Below are positions 25,801 through 36,149 of a stretch of DNA of 64,000 nucleotides, in pieces. Both the position numbers and the translations under genes were made by a program. Source of the stretch: Tetranychus cinnabarinus (lineage: Eukaryota; Arthropoda; Arachnida; Trombidiformes; Tetranychidae); the NCBI GenBank assembly GCA_022266195.1, contig WHVY01000002.1, forward strand, positions 10,431,001 to 10,495,000, given 5' to 3'. The notes below the pieces were generated by a model, which worked only from the letters and a program-made list of their open reading frames with translations, was not told the origin of the DNA and made no database searches. Each line of letters starts with the position of its first letter. The first letter of the stretch is position 1.

Positions 25801-28800
25801 TAAGTTAAATGGAAACCTATCAAATCTTGAAATAACTTCAAGTGAAAATTGATATTAAGATTTTCACCGAGTTTGCTTCATTCAAGTGATCACCAAAAAG
25901 AGAGACAGAATTGAGTGAATGAATTTGGCCCCAAAAAAGGGAAATATTGAGTCGATTGAGAGGAAGATAATGAAAATGATGATGAACAGTAGCCCAAGAA
26001 ATTGTGATTCATGAAGAAGAGGCAGAGGGTGTAATGAATGATGATAATACAAGAAAACAAAATTTTAAAACATGGTGCGGATGGTTTAACGTGAGATGGA
26101 TGATGGTTTGATTTTTGGAGGAATTTTCAAAATGCACAAAACAAAAAGCTCGATAGTCATGGTAGACATGAAATGTTATATGGATGTGGCAAGTTTTTCA
26201 TTGTAAATGAGGTGTGTAACTCGCATGCAACTATTTTTGCCTTTGCTCATGTTGTCTTCCTTTTGAATTTAGTTGCTGTTGTTGTTGTTGTTGATATAAC
26301 TGTTGTACCTTCTGTTACATAGTTGAGTATAAAAAAAAAGGTTATTACAATAAGTCTTTGCCATGAAATTCATATCAAAAAAGTGTTCCTCCTGTTCAAT
26401 CATGTCTTGCCTTTTCCATCCTCATCATTTTCCTCTTTCTTTGATCTATTGGTTCAGAATTTTGTTTGGAACAATTTTCTTCTTCTTTTTTTCCTTCTTC
26501 GCCTTTTTCCCCATCAAAACATATTACCAATGTTGTAAAATTTTAACCGTGTTCAGTGAACGGCGTCGATCTTGCCTTGTATCATCATTTATCATCCCTC
26601 TTTGTTTCAGTAAATTTTATGAAAATATACATGAAAATGAGTGTAAATGTAGAGCCTAAGAAGACAAAAAAAAGGCAAAGATTTAACTGAACTTTGACTC
26701 TGTTTCAAGATTCTTCTGCATCTCCACAGCAACACTAGTTTGTTTTGCTTGTAAAAAGATGTACATTACAATTCAACTAATGTAAACTTGATGGAAAAAT
26801 CCATCACAATTCAGGATGACTTTTGTCTTTGTAATCATTCAATTGGTGTTTCGACTTGTTCTGCAAGTATTCCGTAAAAAGTATGGTTAATTTAAATCAA
26901 TCATGATTGAAATGGGCAGCACATTTGTTGGTTTATGTTAACTGGTTGACCATTTGAAGTGCTGGTTAAAGAGATCCAATAATGAAACTGATTCCATTCA
27001 CTGATAAACTCCAATCTTTTAGGTTTACAAATTTCGCCTCTTGATAATCAATCTGGTTTGTTTAATGGTTAATGAGGAACCATGAGAATTGTAAAGATGA
27101 AAAAAAACGAGTGGTGAAAAAAATGAACGGCTCACAAAATCAATTTAACAGCAATCACGAAACCATCTTCTCTTATTTTTTTCAATGAGGTATCAACATG
27201 TTTAAAAGCTTCACAAACAGTTTTTTCCTTGCTTTTGTTTGCTTGTTCACCTTTTTTCTTCTTCTCCTTCCTCTTCTCAGATTCCTTGATTACCATGTAA
27301 ATGTAATGGCTTCTCATTTGATGATGTCGACAACACTTTGATCATAATGTCTCACAACCCATGTTTAGATATTTGATGAGAGACTAGGAAAATAATCGAT
27401 AAACATCCGTTAGTTTAATTTCATTAAGCTAGGCTTTCATTATTAACCCCTTTGCTCTGAACAAGTTACCAAAGGAATTCACTTAAATTGAGTAAAGATT
27501 TTCATAATTAAATTTCTCAAATTGTTGATATGTTCAGTTGACTATGGATATGTGTAAGATGATACAGAAACTATCCAAAACATGGAGAAGAACAAAACCA
27601 AATCACAATTAATTTAATCAACAGAGGCAAACTAAAAAAACATCTCCAACTTATTCACCTTATTACATGAATATGGAATATATAATTTTAGTTTTGTATA
27701 ATTTAATTTTCTATATTATAAGATTAGTTATAATTATCAATAATTACATTATTAAATTAATTGGTTTCTCCAATGATTTTGATATGAAAGCATAGACTAT
27801 GCCCGCAATGGCTTTTCACATTCTTACCTTGATTTAGACACAATTAAATGAAAATCAAACCTTTGATGAAATCACCAGAAAAATTTAAACATCAAAAATA
27901 AAATAAATTGAATCAAAAACAGCAACAAAAACAACGTTAGACTAAAACGCGATCAACGCCATCTGCTAGTGTCTCTTTGATTAACTAATGAATGATTTTT
28001 CTTTTGTTTTCATTTTTTTCGTTCATTAACAGTTGTTTAAGGTCTTCTTTTCATCAAAATTTAGTTATGATTAACAAATATTTTAAAATTGTTCAATTAG
28101 TTTAATCAATAGTAATTAGTTTTTTCATTTTAGTGAATTTAAACTCGCATAATGTCAAAAAACTGGTTGAATTACAGTTATATGAGCTCTACAAGTCAAA
28201 AGAATCTCCAGTTAACGGTTTGTAATGTTTTGTTTTTTGCTCTTCTAGTTTATTACTCATTAATTGTCGAACAAATTTTACCCTGTAACAAGTAATTTAC
28301 AAAACAAAATCTTTTGTACAGTAAAGCAGGTACAATAATGAAACAGTATAGTTCATTAATTCATAAAATAACCCATTTTTTTCTTTTGAAATCCTATCTT
28401 GTCTCTTTCCATATGTAAATTCAGCTGACGCGATTCCAATTTGAATGCAAAATTTACATCATAAGCAAAAATGAAACATGATAATATGATAGGCAATATC
28501 AAGAGGTCAAGTTGATTGTAAGTATTTATTTTGCTCTATTCAGCCATTTCTATTTCGTTCTTAGTTTCTAATGTCGATCATTTTTTTTCTGGTTACCCTT
28601 CTTTGCATTGATCTAGCTGTAACTATATGTCTTTGTTGGCCATGGAAGTAAAAATTGTTTACTCTCAGGATAAAACTTTAAGGACAATAATAGGATCATA
28701 ATTGATGACCTTCAATCAATCACATGAGTATAAAAAGTGAATTTTCAATGTGAATTGAACAATTGTTAAACATCGCCATTACTTAAATGGACTCAGCTCT

Positions 28801-31800
28801 CATTCACTTAAATGCTACCTGAACAAGAAGACTAGGTAATGGTTACCAGCTATGTTTGACTTTCGCTCAACCCAACTATAATAAAATAACAACTGACAAT
28901 ATCGAGTTACAGTGATATATCAAAAGGAAGCTGGAAAAGAGAAAGGATAATGGATAAGACAAAAAAGGAGAGAAGAAATAAAATGAAAAACAAAAGGTAA
29001 ATTTCAAGTAATGTTGAAATTTCAAGATGAAGTCAAGCGATTCTTACCAGGTACTTGTGAGTCATTGATATTGCTGTTATATACATATAAATGGAGAATA
29101 AACATGGAAAAATGAAGAAAAGGAGAACAACAGAGGAAAAGATGGAATAAAAGAAGTTGAAAAAAGCCTAAAACTCAAGAATCTTGCAAGATTTAGAGGG
29201 GAAAAAAAGAATTGAAGAGATTGTTTTTTTTTCTTTTCAATTAATTGGTTTTTGATTCGCGAGTTACTTTAAACTGATGCCAACAAAAGTGTCTACATTC
29301 AACATGAACCAAAAAACTGGAATGGAAATGAACTAAAGTAAAGAAAAGGAAAAGCAAAGAAGGATCACAAAATAAAGATAAGAAGCAACTTGATGATGAG
29401 GTTAAAGTTGAAAATGAATATGGAGAAGCAAATAAAAGCAAAGAAAGGTGGAATCCAAGAAGAAAAATGGCTTCGAGAAATGTATAGATAAACTTGGTTT
29501 CAATTTTAGTTTTGATTTTTTTGCTCTACTTCCATTGGAAAGGTACCATTTCAAGGGTAAAAGCTTAAAAGGCGCAGCTTTTTGTTTCTGTTGACTATGC
29601 AAAACAATTTTTGCATGCAAAAACAAAACTAAGATGAATAAGATGACGAAGAAGAAGATGGATCTTTCCACTTTCACTCTCAATCTAAAAGAAAGCAAAG
29701 ATATACTCATTCGTTTAATAAGATGGATATTTCATAGATTGACTCCAGGGAAGTAAGTTTTCCCGTTCATGATGTAGAAATTCATACTGAATAATGTTTC
29801 TCTCTTTTTTCTCTTTCTCTTTACAGATTCTTCCCATTTAATTTCTCTTCTCCTTGTCATCATCATCATCACCGTCTCTACCACTTTTAAACTACTCTTA
29901 GTTTCAAAGCAACCCTCTTTTCACTCAGAATTGGTGAGGTAAGTAAAGAAGTGACAGGTAAAATGATGCGATTGACTGTGAATGTTGGTTCAAGCTTGAA
30001 AACAACTTTAACTCGTTTCCCTTTTTCCTCTGTCTTCCTTGTTTGTCTTACTAACTTTCCCTTTCTTCATTTTGTATGTTGGAAAGAGTTACTATACTTT
30101 TTAGTGAATACATTATTTGAAAAGGTATCTTGGGAATTTGATGAAAGTGAGTGAGAATCTTTTCTGATAGAGATTAAGGTGAGTGTGGGAGGGAATTTGG
30201 GAGTTTGGAAGACAAGAAAGAGAGATAGAGAGAAGGTAAGAATCAAAGCTAATCAAAAGGATTTCCTCAATTCACATTCATCTTGATAGTAGCGATAAAA
30301 AAGTAAGTGAGAAACGCCTAAGTGAAAAAGATTCTTGACAAAACTTGAAATTCTTGTGAATTTTTTCCTCTCTTCATCACCATCATACACTTTTTTGAGA
30401 AAAAGATAAAGATGATGTTTGTAACGAAGAAAGTAAGAGGTTCAACAGAATCAATGATAATGACATTTAACGATATTCATGGTTCTCTGATTAGTCTTTT
30501 TTGATTCCTTTTCTTTTTTACTCTTCTCTTCATCATCTTCATCTTATTCTTCATTTTCATTTTCTCCTTATCTTTTTTTCTCTTCTCTTTACTCTTTTTT
30601 CTTCCTGCCTCCAAATAATACTAACATTGCCTTTTGAAACACAGCTTTGAACATTTATTACATTTACAAATTAATGTATATTTGATTCAGATTGCCTTGT
30701 TTCACTTGGTATATATTTTATACTCTCAATATTTAAATGAATTTCTATCGCAATCTCTACCATTTTATCTTTAATTTTCACCATTATAATCACAATCAGT
30801 TGCTAATTTGAATCGTCAATTTTCACCTCCTTCTTCCTTCTTCTCCTTTTTTCTTGTAGGAAATGAGAGGAGAAATTTTTTTTGATGCTTTTGGCCTGTT
30901 AATGTGAATATTTATCTGCATCATTATCATTCCTTTTAACATTCATTATAATGCTAACACATCATCATCATCATGGAAACTATTACAATTGAGATTTAAG
31001 AGGTAGCAGCAAAAAGGAGGGAATTCCTTGTGATACATCTAAGCTTGTTAATGGACTCTTATCTTAAGTTGAGATCACAGCCACAACAGGGCGAAAGTAA
31101 AATACATCTTTAAGTGGTTTTTATTTCAAACGAGAAGCAGCATAAATATTATCATAATTGAGAACGGAAACATGATTATGGTAAATCTAAATAACCAAGG
31201 AGCTCTTACCTTTAGTACAAACAGGACCAGTGAAACTAGTGGCTCGACAATCGCAAACAAATCGATTCCATCCTTCCATACAGATACCTTCATTGAAGCA
31301 AGGTTTTTTATCACAGTGACTTGGTAATGAATGGCATGAAGGTTTAACTGAACCTGAATCTTGTTTTCGGGCAAACGATGCAATATCAATGGCTTGATTA
31401 TTAAGAACTAAATCACGTATACAGCCAACATAACCGTATTTCAAAGAACCCGCCCAAAGTTCTGGAGGCACCTCATTAAAAGCCTTTCTTTGAGAAGGTC
31501 CAAAACTACCCAAATAAAGTGGACCCTCTAAATCAAGCTGATTGGATGTTCCAGGAGTTACAAAGTCTACAGCTGAATCATCAACCGTAACTCGACCCGA
31601 TTTTGCTGTACGCAATAAGGTTATAACATGCCAATGGGAGTCATCAACACGACGTGTTGAAGCTTTTACCTTAATTGCTCCAGAACCCAGGTTAAGAAGT
31701 AGATAAATTTGTCCATCCAGTAATTCAAGTGCAAAAAAGTCACTTGGACCTGGTGATGAATAAAATGTGGAAGAGGATAAAGAAGATGAGACGGAAGATG

Positions 31801-34800
31801 TTGATGAAAAGCTGTTTCCATTGACTCCTCCTGAACTATACATGAGTACACCATTTGGTTCATTTGTTCGCATCTTGAGTGATAAAGAGCCTCCCTTAAC
31901 AGCCTCCCACCGGGGTAAGGCAAGAAATGAATCTTTGGTTGTAAAGGTTACCGGATCAGCAGCTTCAACCTCTTGGCATGAATCAACGATGTTTCCCTTT
32001 ACCTGGAACAAATTGAGGTCACTTTTGGCTAAATCAAGTATATCTAGAACCATGGAGTCTCCAATGAATTCAACCTTGTCCAGAAAAAAGAGGAGGAAAA
32101 ATGTTGAAAAGGGAAAAACAAAATCAGAGAATGGAAAAAGGAAAGTGAAAAGATAAAATGAAGCAAAAATGATCAAGATTAAGTTATCTTCACAAGATTA
32201 GAACAATATTTCTTTTCTGCTTTCATTATTGTGCTTCACCGGTATTGAGTGATTGATTTGATTGGGATGTTTGTAAGTTTATTGGATGAATTTCATTTGA
32301 TTGAAGAAAATGTTTCCTACATTAAATGAAATTATCATCTCTTTTTCCTCTTAAACTTTTTCTAATATCATCTCTCATCTTCTTTCTTCTCTACCTACAG
32401 ATACCTTTACCTGTTTTTTCCCTTACTATTCTGGCCCCTTTGTCATCTACTGGGAGTTTCTGGTAAGCATTTTTTCCACCAAATAAATTACTGGGAGTGA
32501 AAATAGTTACAACAGAAAATTTTCGTCCATCGTTTCCTCATCTTTTTTTTATCAATTTAACTTTATATCTAATGATAAAGGTTTCTTGAACAAGATGACA
32601 ACTTTACTTTCTACCTTTTATATCGCTTCATATTCACCTCCCTTTGATGTCTGATTATTGCTACAGTTGGTCAAGCAAACCGTAATTCATCTTGTGACAG
32701 CAAAGCAGAAAAAAAAGAGTAAGTCTTTCAATTTACTATTCTTCATCTTTTTTTATACATTATTATTATCATTATTATTACCCATTACTTTTTTCCTGAC
32801 TAACTTTTCTTGATTTTATCTTCACCTACTACAGATTTCCTGAAGACACACTTTCACTCTTCTTTTTTTTTATCATCATCCTGTATCTTGCATTGGTTTA
32901 TGCTTAACTTACCTTCCTAAGGCAACCAATAAAGTTGCTTTGTACCCTTGAGCCCGGAAGCTGTTCAAAATGGTCACTTCCTCCGATAAAAAGTATTGAA
33001 CTGGACAATAGAGAAAATGAACCTGTAGTTGAACCTCTTTCCGTGTAAACACCGTCAATTGTTATTGAAAACTGAAAAGATCGAAAGCAAAGAGAAAGAG
33101 ACACGAGATGAGAAGTTATAAAAGCAATTCATAAGGAGAAGCAAAACAAGTAAAGATGAGATGAAGAGGGAAAAAAGATGGAGTTCAATAGTTTGGAAAA
33201 GGGAAAAAGTCAAACAACGAGAGAAAAAAGACAAAATCTAAATGAAGATGAATACCGTTGATGAAAGAAGAAAGAAAAAGAAAAAGCCATAAATGAACAA
33301 AAAAAGGAACGATCAGATATAATCTTGAATACGATGTGTAAAAGTGGATGAAATGTTGCCTTTCATTTTTACCATGTAAAAGTTTCCCTTGATGACTGAA
33401 AATCACGATTAAGATATCATTGAAAATGTGATGACAGACAATGTAAAGGAGGAGGTAAACGCAGATGAAGAGGCGGAGGAGGCGGGCAAAAAGATGAGGA
33501 GAAGTGAACAAAATATTACTCGAAGCTATTATACATTTTACAAAGAGGAAACTCTCATGATGGTGGCGAAAATAAAAGAGATGAAAAGGGAAAAACAAAA
33601 AAAAAGTTATCATCAACCAGCGTAATTTAATACAATAATCTATGGTTGATCCATTGAAAGGTGAACAGTAATACACAAACATACACATTTTACACATACA
33701 AAGGAACGAGAAAATTGAAAATGATTTCCATCAATCAATAGCAAATCAATATATGAATACATATATATATTTATAGCATTTATACAATATTTATAATGTA
33801 TATCTGTATATACATGAATTTTTGCTAATAATCACTGTAATCACTGAAATAGTAATAACCATAATAATGCTGTTATTGTGGTTAACTTTAACGAGAAATG
33901 AAAAGGGAAGGAAAAAAAATGAGAAATCTTTTCTTTACTTTCATTGTTATTTCATGTGTATTAGCGTGAATCAAAGTAATTTACTTAGGGTATCAAATGA
34001 AGGATAGGTTAAGAGTTAAGGGAAGATGACTTTGAATTGTTAGTTGATTAGAAGTCGCAATTACCTTGATTATCGTTAAATTATAACAAACCTAATGAAT
34101 CTAAAGGGAATTGTTTAACGTGGTAAAACAAAATCAAGGTAAAATGTATGTGTCCAAATGTGTATATGAGTGTGTAAAAAAAGAGGTAATACTCAATGAG
34201 GTATACAATTGCAATGAATTAATGTGAAAAGGTAAGAAAAGAAGATAATACAAATTAAGATGAAATAGTTGCATGTAATAATATTAATTTGATTTAAGAA
34301 ATTTAGCCAATTGTATTAGTTGCCTTTTGTCATTTCACTTTCTGATTAACTTCTTCAATTGTCTCTTTTTAAATAGGTAGAGATGAAATGGTTCAATTGA
34401 TGACCATTCAACGGACCCAATCAAGTTAATTTAAAAGGCCGAGTCATGGTTAATTAAAGAAACGTTTGGTCAATCAAAGTTAATCAATCTTTTTGCCTTT
34501 CCTGGTCCACAATCTTAAAGTCTTATTGTCAATTTAAATTGGTTGACTTTTGTTTTGCTACTCTGGTCAATAATCATTTTTCATGGCAACTTGCTGTTAA
34601 GATGAACCTGTTAATGAACAATTACGACTCGAGCATCATTTTCATCATTCACCTCAACAACAGTGAAAAGTAATTGCAATTCAAAGATGTTATTACAATA
34701 ATGAACAACATTACAAGTGATTGATTGAACAACTTACATGACAAAAGCTTGTTGCCCGATTCATCTGTAAACATTGGAAAAAAGAGGAAAAAAAGACAAA

Positions 34801-35518
34801 AATTAAAGTTCGCTCATCAAATATAAAATCAATATCATTAGATAAATGTTTCCCTGAATAATTATCAATATAAAAATATTTGTAATACTAAATGAAAAAT
34901 GTCTAATAAAGAAACAAGAAAAAATCGCAAAATCAATTTCATGTTGTTGCTGGTTAATTCAATTTAGCTAATGATTTATATAATAATAGAAGATATAAAA
35001 CCAATAGAAAAAAGAAATTAATTCTCTAAATACATTTCGTGATCGTTGCTATCGAAATAATTGTTCAATATTATTAAAAGGTTAATGATAATAATTAATT
35101 GGGTTACTTTTGGGTTTCAATAAATTGAATGTTGGTTAAACAAATATTGGTAGATGGATGTTGCTTTTTTGCCGTTCACTGTGTGAGTGGCTTGTTGCGT
35201 TGCTAATATTTACCTCACGAACTTTTCTGTGTACCAATACTTTGTGCCATTGATTGTCATCAAATCGGATTCTGGCTGGTTTAACTGTTCGCTCCGATAA
35301 ATTGTTGCCCAATTTAACGCTCAAAGTGACTCCACCATCTCTAATTGCTAGATTAAGATAATCACTGTAACCATCACCTGAATAAAATAGCAGGCCATTT
35401 GATTGGCGAGACTTGAAGTACAGTGAAATCTCATCACTCGAACTGATCACTGATTTGGTTATGTTATTAAAGTAAATAAATTCTTGTCCACGAAAGGTTG
35501 CCTCAGGGGAATGTTTAG
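18778..35518 (-). CDS. Nrx-1: Neurexin-1-like alpha-neurexin, 3' seven exons (5' end missing)
   Basis: The exons are 35518-35214, 34764-34738, 33071-32913, 32074-31210, 24848-23577, 20511-19907 and 19800-18778. They sum to 4,256 nt and keep one frame throughout, giving 1,417 residues plus two bases of a split first codon. Domain order is LamG2 - LamG3 - EGF2 - LamG4 - LamG5 - EGF3 - LamG6 - stalk - transmembrane - cytoplasmic tail, exactly the alpha-neurexin order after LamG1/EGF1. Neurexins are presynaptic adhesion receptors that bind neuroligins and other partners through LamG domains and recruit CASK/Mint-type PDZ proteins through the tail. LamG1, EGF1 and the signal peptide were not found up to 64 kb, so the intron upstream of 35518 is probably longer than 28 kb unless an exon escaped me. 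Neurexin is a near-certain call; the symbol follows the insect gene name. Confidence 0.95.
19723..19743 (-). other. Predicted glycosaminoglycan attachment site in neurexin stalk
   Basis: The codons for SGEGSGD give two Ser-Gly dipeptides, followed at once by acidic residues and a cysteine-flanked acidic loop. This is the classic heparan-sulfate context. Vertebrate neurexins are known to be heparan sulfate proteoglycans modified at an equivalent stalk serine. Modification here is inferred. Confidence 0.65.
19907..20511 (-). CDS. Nrx-1: Neurexin exon encoding LamG6
   Basis: The exon starts with two bases completing a Gly codon and ends in phase 0. It carries a whole LamG domain (about 170 aa) with SKGGLVLFTFP, FRVDSGSSIDYMELSIFDG, VNDGKVHLVRFTRTGSNSTL and FTGIISGLLYNGYRLLDLAM, which align closely to the last LamG of neurexins. 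That domain binds neuroligins, LRRTMs and cerebellins. The position where vertebrates have splice site 4 (just before VNDGK) is uninterrupted coding sequence. Confidence 0.95.
20662..20676 (+). promoter_or_regulatory. CTCF-like motif
   Basis: The sequence TCACTAGATGGCGTC contains CACTAGATGGCG, which fits the CTCF core (CCASYAGRKGGCR and the arthropod form AGATGGCGC). It stands out in AT-rich DNA. A related motif on the opposite strand lies at 27956-27971. Function is inferred from motif only. Confidence 0.4.
22790..22823 (+). repeat. CAT/TCA triplet tract
   Basis: A tract of CAT/ATC triplets within the neurexin intron. It gives a poly-Ser frame that is not a gene. Confidence 0.7.
23577..24848 (-). 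CDS. Nrx-1: Neurexin exon encoding LamG4, LamG5 and divergent EGF3
   Basis: The acceptor is CAACGTTAG; the first two bases complete an Asp codon with the previous exon. LamG4 begins ATTLNFNGEDYMLIDLGEEA and has NDRWHTIRLHRRG and FIGSIHNLILNG. LamG5 has FKSRRTYIGLPQLKAYSTMA, FQFKTTLPNGLILYNGGKDE, LNDGQWHSVAVGR and GFEGCLASLDFNG. After these, EGF3 keeps six cysteines, but the spacing is abnormal: the usual NxGxC and CDC...GPxC motifs are absent and a Ser-rich loop precedes the last cysteine. Two LamGs plus an EGF on one 1.27-kb exon is a compact arrangement. No interruption exists at the vertebrate splice site 3 position in LamG4. Confidence 0.93.
27956..27971 (-). promoter_or_regulatory. CTCF-like motif, opposite orientation
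   Basis: The minus strand reads ACACTAGCAGATGGCG, the same core as at 20662 with two extra bases. The pair faces inward across 7.3 kb that includes the LamG4-LamG5 exon. Motif evidence only. Confidence 0.3.
29827..29938 (+). other. Exon-like block on the strand opposite neurexin
   Basis: A 112-base block sits between a strong acceptor (TTTCTCTTTACAG) and a consensus donor (GAG, then GTAAGT). One frame is fully open (after two bases: SSHLISLLLVIIIITVSTTF, then a further 17 residues) and leaves two bases that join in frame with the block at 32401. No start codon is visible. Confidence 0.25.
31210..32074 (-). CDS. Nrx-1: Neurexin exon encoding LamG3 and EGF2
   Basis: The exon starts in phase 0 after the acceptor CTGGACAAG and ends with one base of a split Asp codon at GTAAGA. 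LamG3 shows DPVTFTTKDSFLALPRWEAV, LKMRTNEPNGVLMYSSGG, FFALELLDGQIYLLLNLGSG and YGYVGCIRDLVLNNQAIDI. EGF2 is canonical with six cysteines (CDKKPCFNEGICMEGWNRFV, then CDCRATSFTGPVC). Between MYSSGG and SDFFALELLDG there is a Ser-rich loop of about 25 residues, longer than and unlike the charged vertebrate loop. Confidence 0.95.
32401..32907 (+). other. Candidate nested antisense spliced transcript with a small secretory ORF
   Basis: Three + strand blocks inside a neurexin intron have strong consensus splice sites: 32401-32462 (acceptor CTACCTACAG, donor GTAAGC), 32667-32718 (acceptor TTGCTACAG, donor GTAAGT) and 32835-32907 (acceptor CACCTACTACAG). One frame runs through all of them: YLYLFFPLLFWPLCHLLGVS, then VGQANRNSSCDSKAEKKEFP, EDTLSLFFFFIIILYLALVY and A before the stop at 32905-32907. 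It looks like a signal peptide, a short hydrophilic segment with a sequon and one Cys, and a hydrophobic tail. No start codon was located. Pyrimidine-rich DNA easily yields both hydrophobic frames and acceptors, so this may be chance or a non-coding antisense RNA. Confidence 0.22.
32913..33071 (-). CDS. Nrx-1: Neurexin exon encoding the C-terminal part of LamG2
   Basis: 159 bases, phase 0 at both ends (acceptor GATCTTTTCAG, donor GTAAGT). It encodes FSITIDGVYTERGSTTGSFS, then LLSSSILFIGGS and SNFIGCLRK. These match the end of neurexin LamG2 (vertebrate VTISVDG..., FYVGGS..., NFMGCLKEV). Because flanks are phase 0, it can join either the microexon or the preceding LamG2 exon directly. Confidence 0.93.
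33072..34737 (-). other. Neurexin intron between microexon and LamG2 end
   Basis: 1.7-kb AT-rich intron with a purine-rich + strand tract near 33.1-33.6 kb and a TA-rich run near 33.75 kb. No gene was recognised in it. Confidence 0.7.
34738..34764 (-). CDS. Nrx-1: 27-nt neurexin microexon at the splice-site-2 position
   Basis: Flanked by CCAATGTTTACAG and GTAAGTTG on the minus strand, it encodes MNRATSFCH. It lies between HRKVRE and FSITIDG of LamG2, exactly where vertebrate neurexin cassette SS2 inserts 7-15 residues. Both neighbours are in phase 0, so inclusion or skipping preserves the frame. In vertebrates SS2 changes the alpha-dystroglycan and neurexophilin binding face of LamG2. Optional inclusion here is inferred. 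Confidence 0.8.
34765..35213 (-). other. Neurexin intron upstream of microexon
   Basis: A 449-base AT-rich intron with donor GTAAAT. The donor deviates from GTAAGT at position +5, which could weaken splicing and favour skipping of the microexon. Confidence 0.7.
35214..35518 (-). CDS. Nrx-1: Neurexin exon encoding the N-terminal part of LamG2
   Basis: After two bases of a split codon it reads KHSPEATFRGQEFIYFNNIT, then SSSDEISLYFKSRQSNGLLF, YSGDGYSDYLNLAIRDGGVT and FDDNQWHKVLVHRKVRE. This aligns with LamG2 of neurexins (ATFRG/ATFKG..., SSTDEITLSFRT, NGLMLHTG, DYVNLALKNGAVSLVINLG). The acceptor AATATAG is poor in pyrimidines. The preceding EGF1/LamG1 exons are not seen. Confidence 0.92.
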
Positions 35519-36149
35519 CTATATTAAGAGAGTCATGGAAGGAGAGGAAAACAGGGAAAAATAGAATAGTTAATTAAAAATTGATAAAGTTAGTGATGAT
35601 ATAATCATTTTAATTGCCAGCTTTTGATTTATTACTTGGTAATAAGGTCTTCTAACACTGTTTGGTTACAAGTTTACCAAGCAAAGTTAAACTGTGAAGT
35701 TAAAAACTTTAACTTATAATGGATAGCATTTCAGTTATTATACAAGCGATTTTCTATCAAATTATTGAGCAAAATTTACGACCAAAAACATAGTTGAGCA
35801 TTTACTATTTGCATAAAGCAATTGCTACAATAAATGTTGATAACAGTCGGTGTTATAGCTGAAGAGCTATTTGAAGTAAATTGAAAAATTAAGTCAATTT
35901 GGATCTTTTGTTACAATAATGATGAGAAATCAGTTGATTAGTTAGTACAAATTCTGTCGGTCAAACTGGATCCACTCTTGGGCTGCAACTCGCTGTTGGG
36001 ACCTAAAAGTTTGTTACCAAAAAGACACAATAAACTCAATTGTAACATTTATGAAGATATTTACACAAATACTGATAGATAAATGGGCCTAAACGGGTAA
36101 ATAACTGATCAAGACTGGTGTTTAGATATGAACATTTAGTCTGTAGACT

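Larger units (their letters stand above)
24849..31209 (-). other. Neurexin intron (EGF2 to LamG4)
   Basis: 6.4-kb intron. It includes a CTCF-like site at 27956-27971 and a run of GTT triplets near 26.28 kb. From about 29 kb onward it has pyrimidine-rich + strand blocks that mimic exons, the best at 29827-29938. I recognise no minus-strand coding exon in it. Confidence 0.75.

Noticed and set aside
29241..29710. Two Phe/Leu/Ser-rich minus-strand frames in the neurexin intron
   Set aside because: Low-complexity translation of A/G-rich + strand DNA. They do not fit any LamG or EGF pattern or splice phase.
33185..33697. 170-codon minus-strand frame
   Set aside because: Very rich in Phe/Tyr/Ser/His because of a purine-rich + strand. 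It lies in a neurexin intron with no conserved motif.
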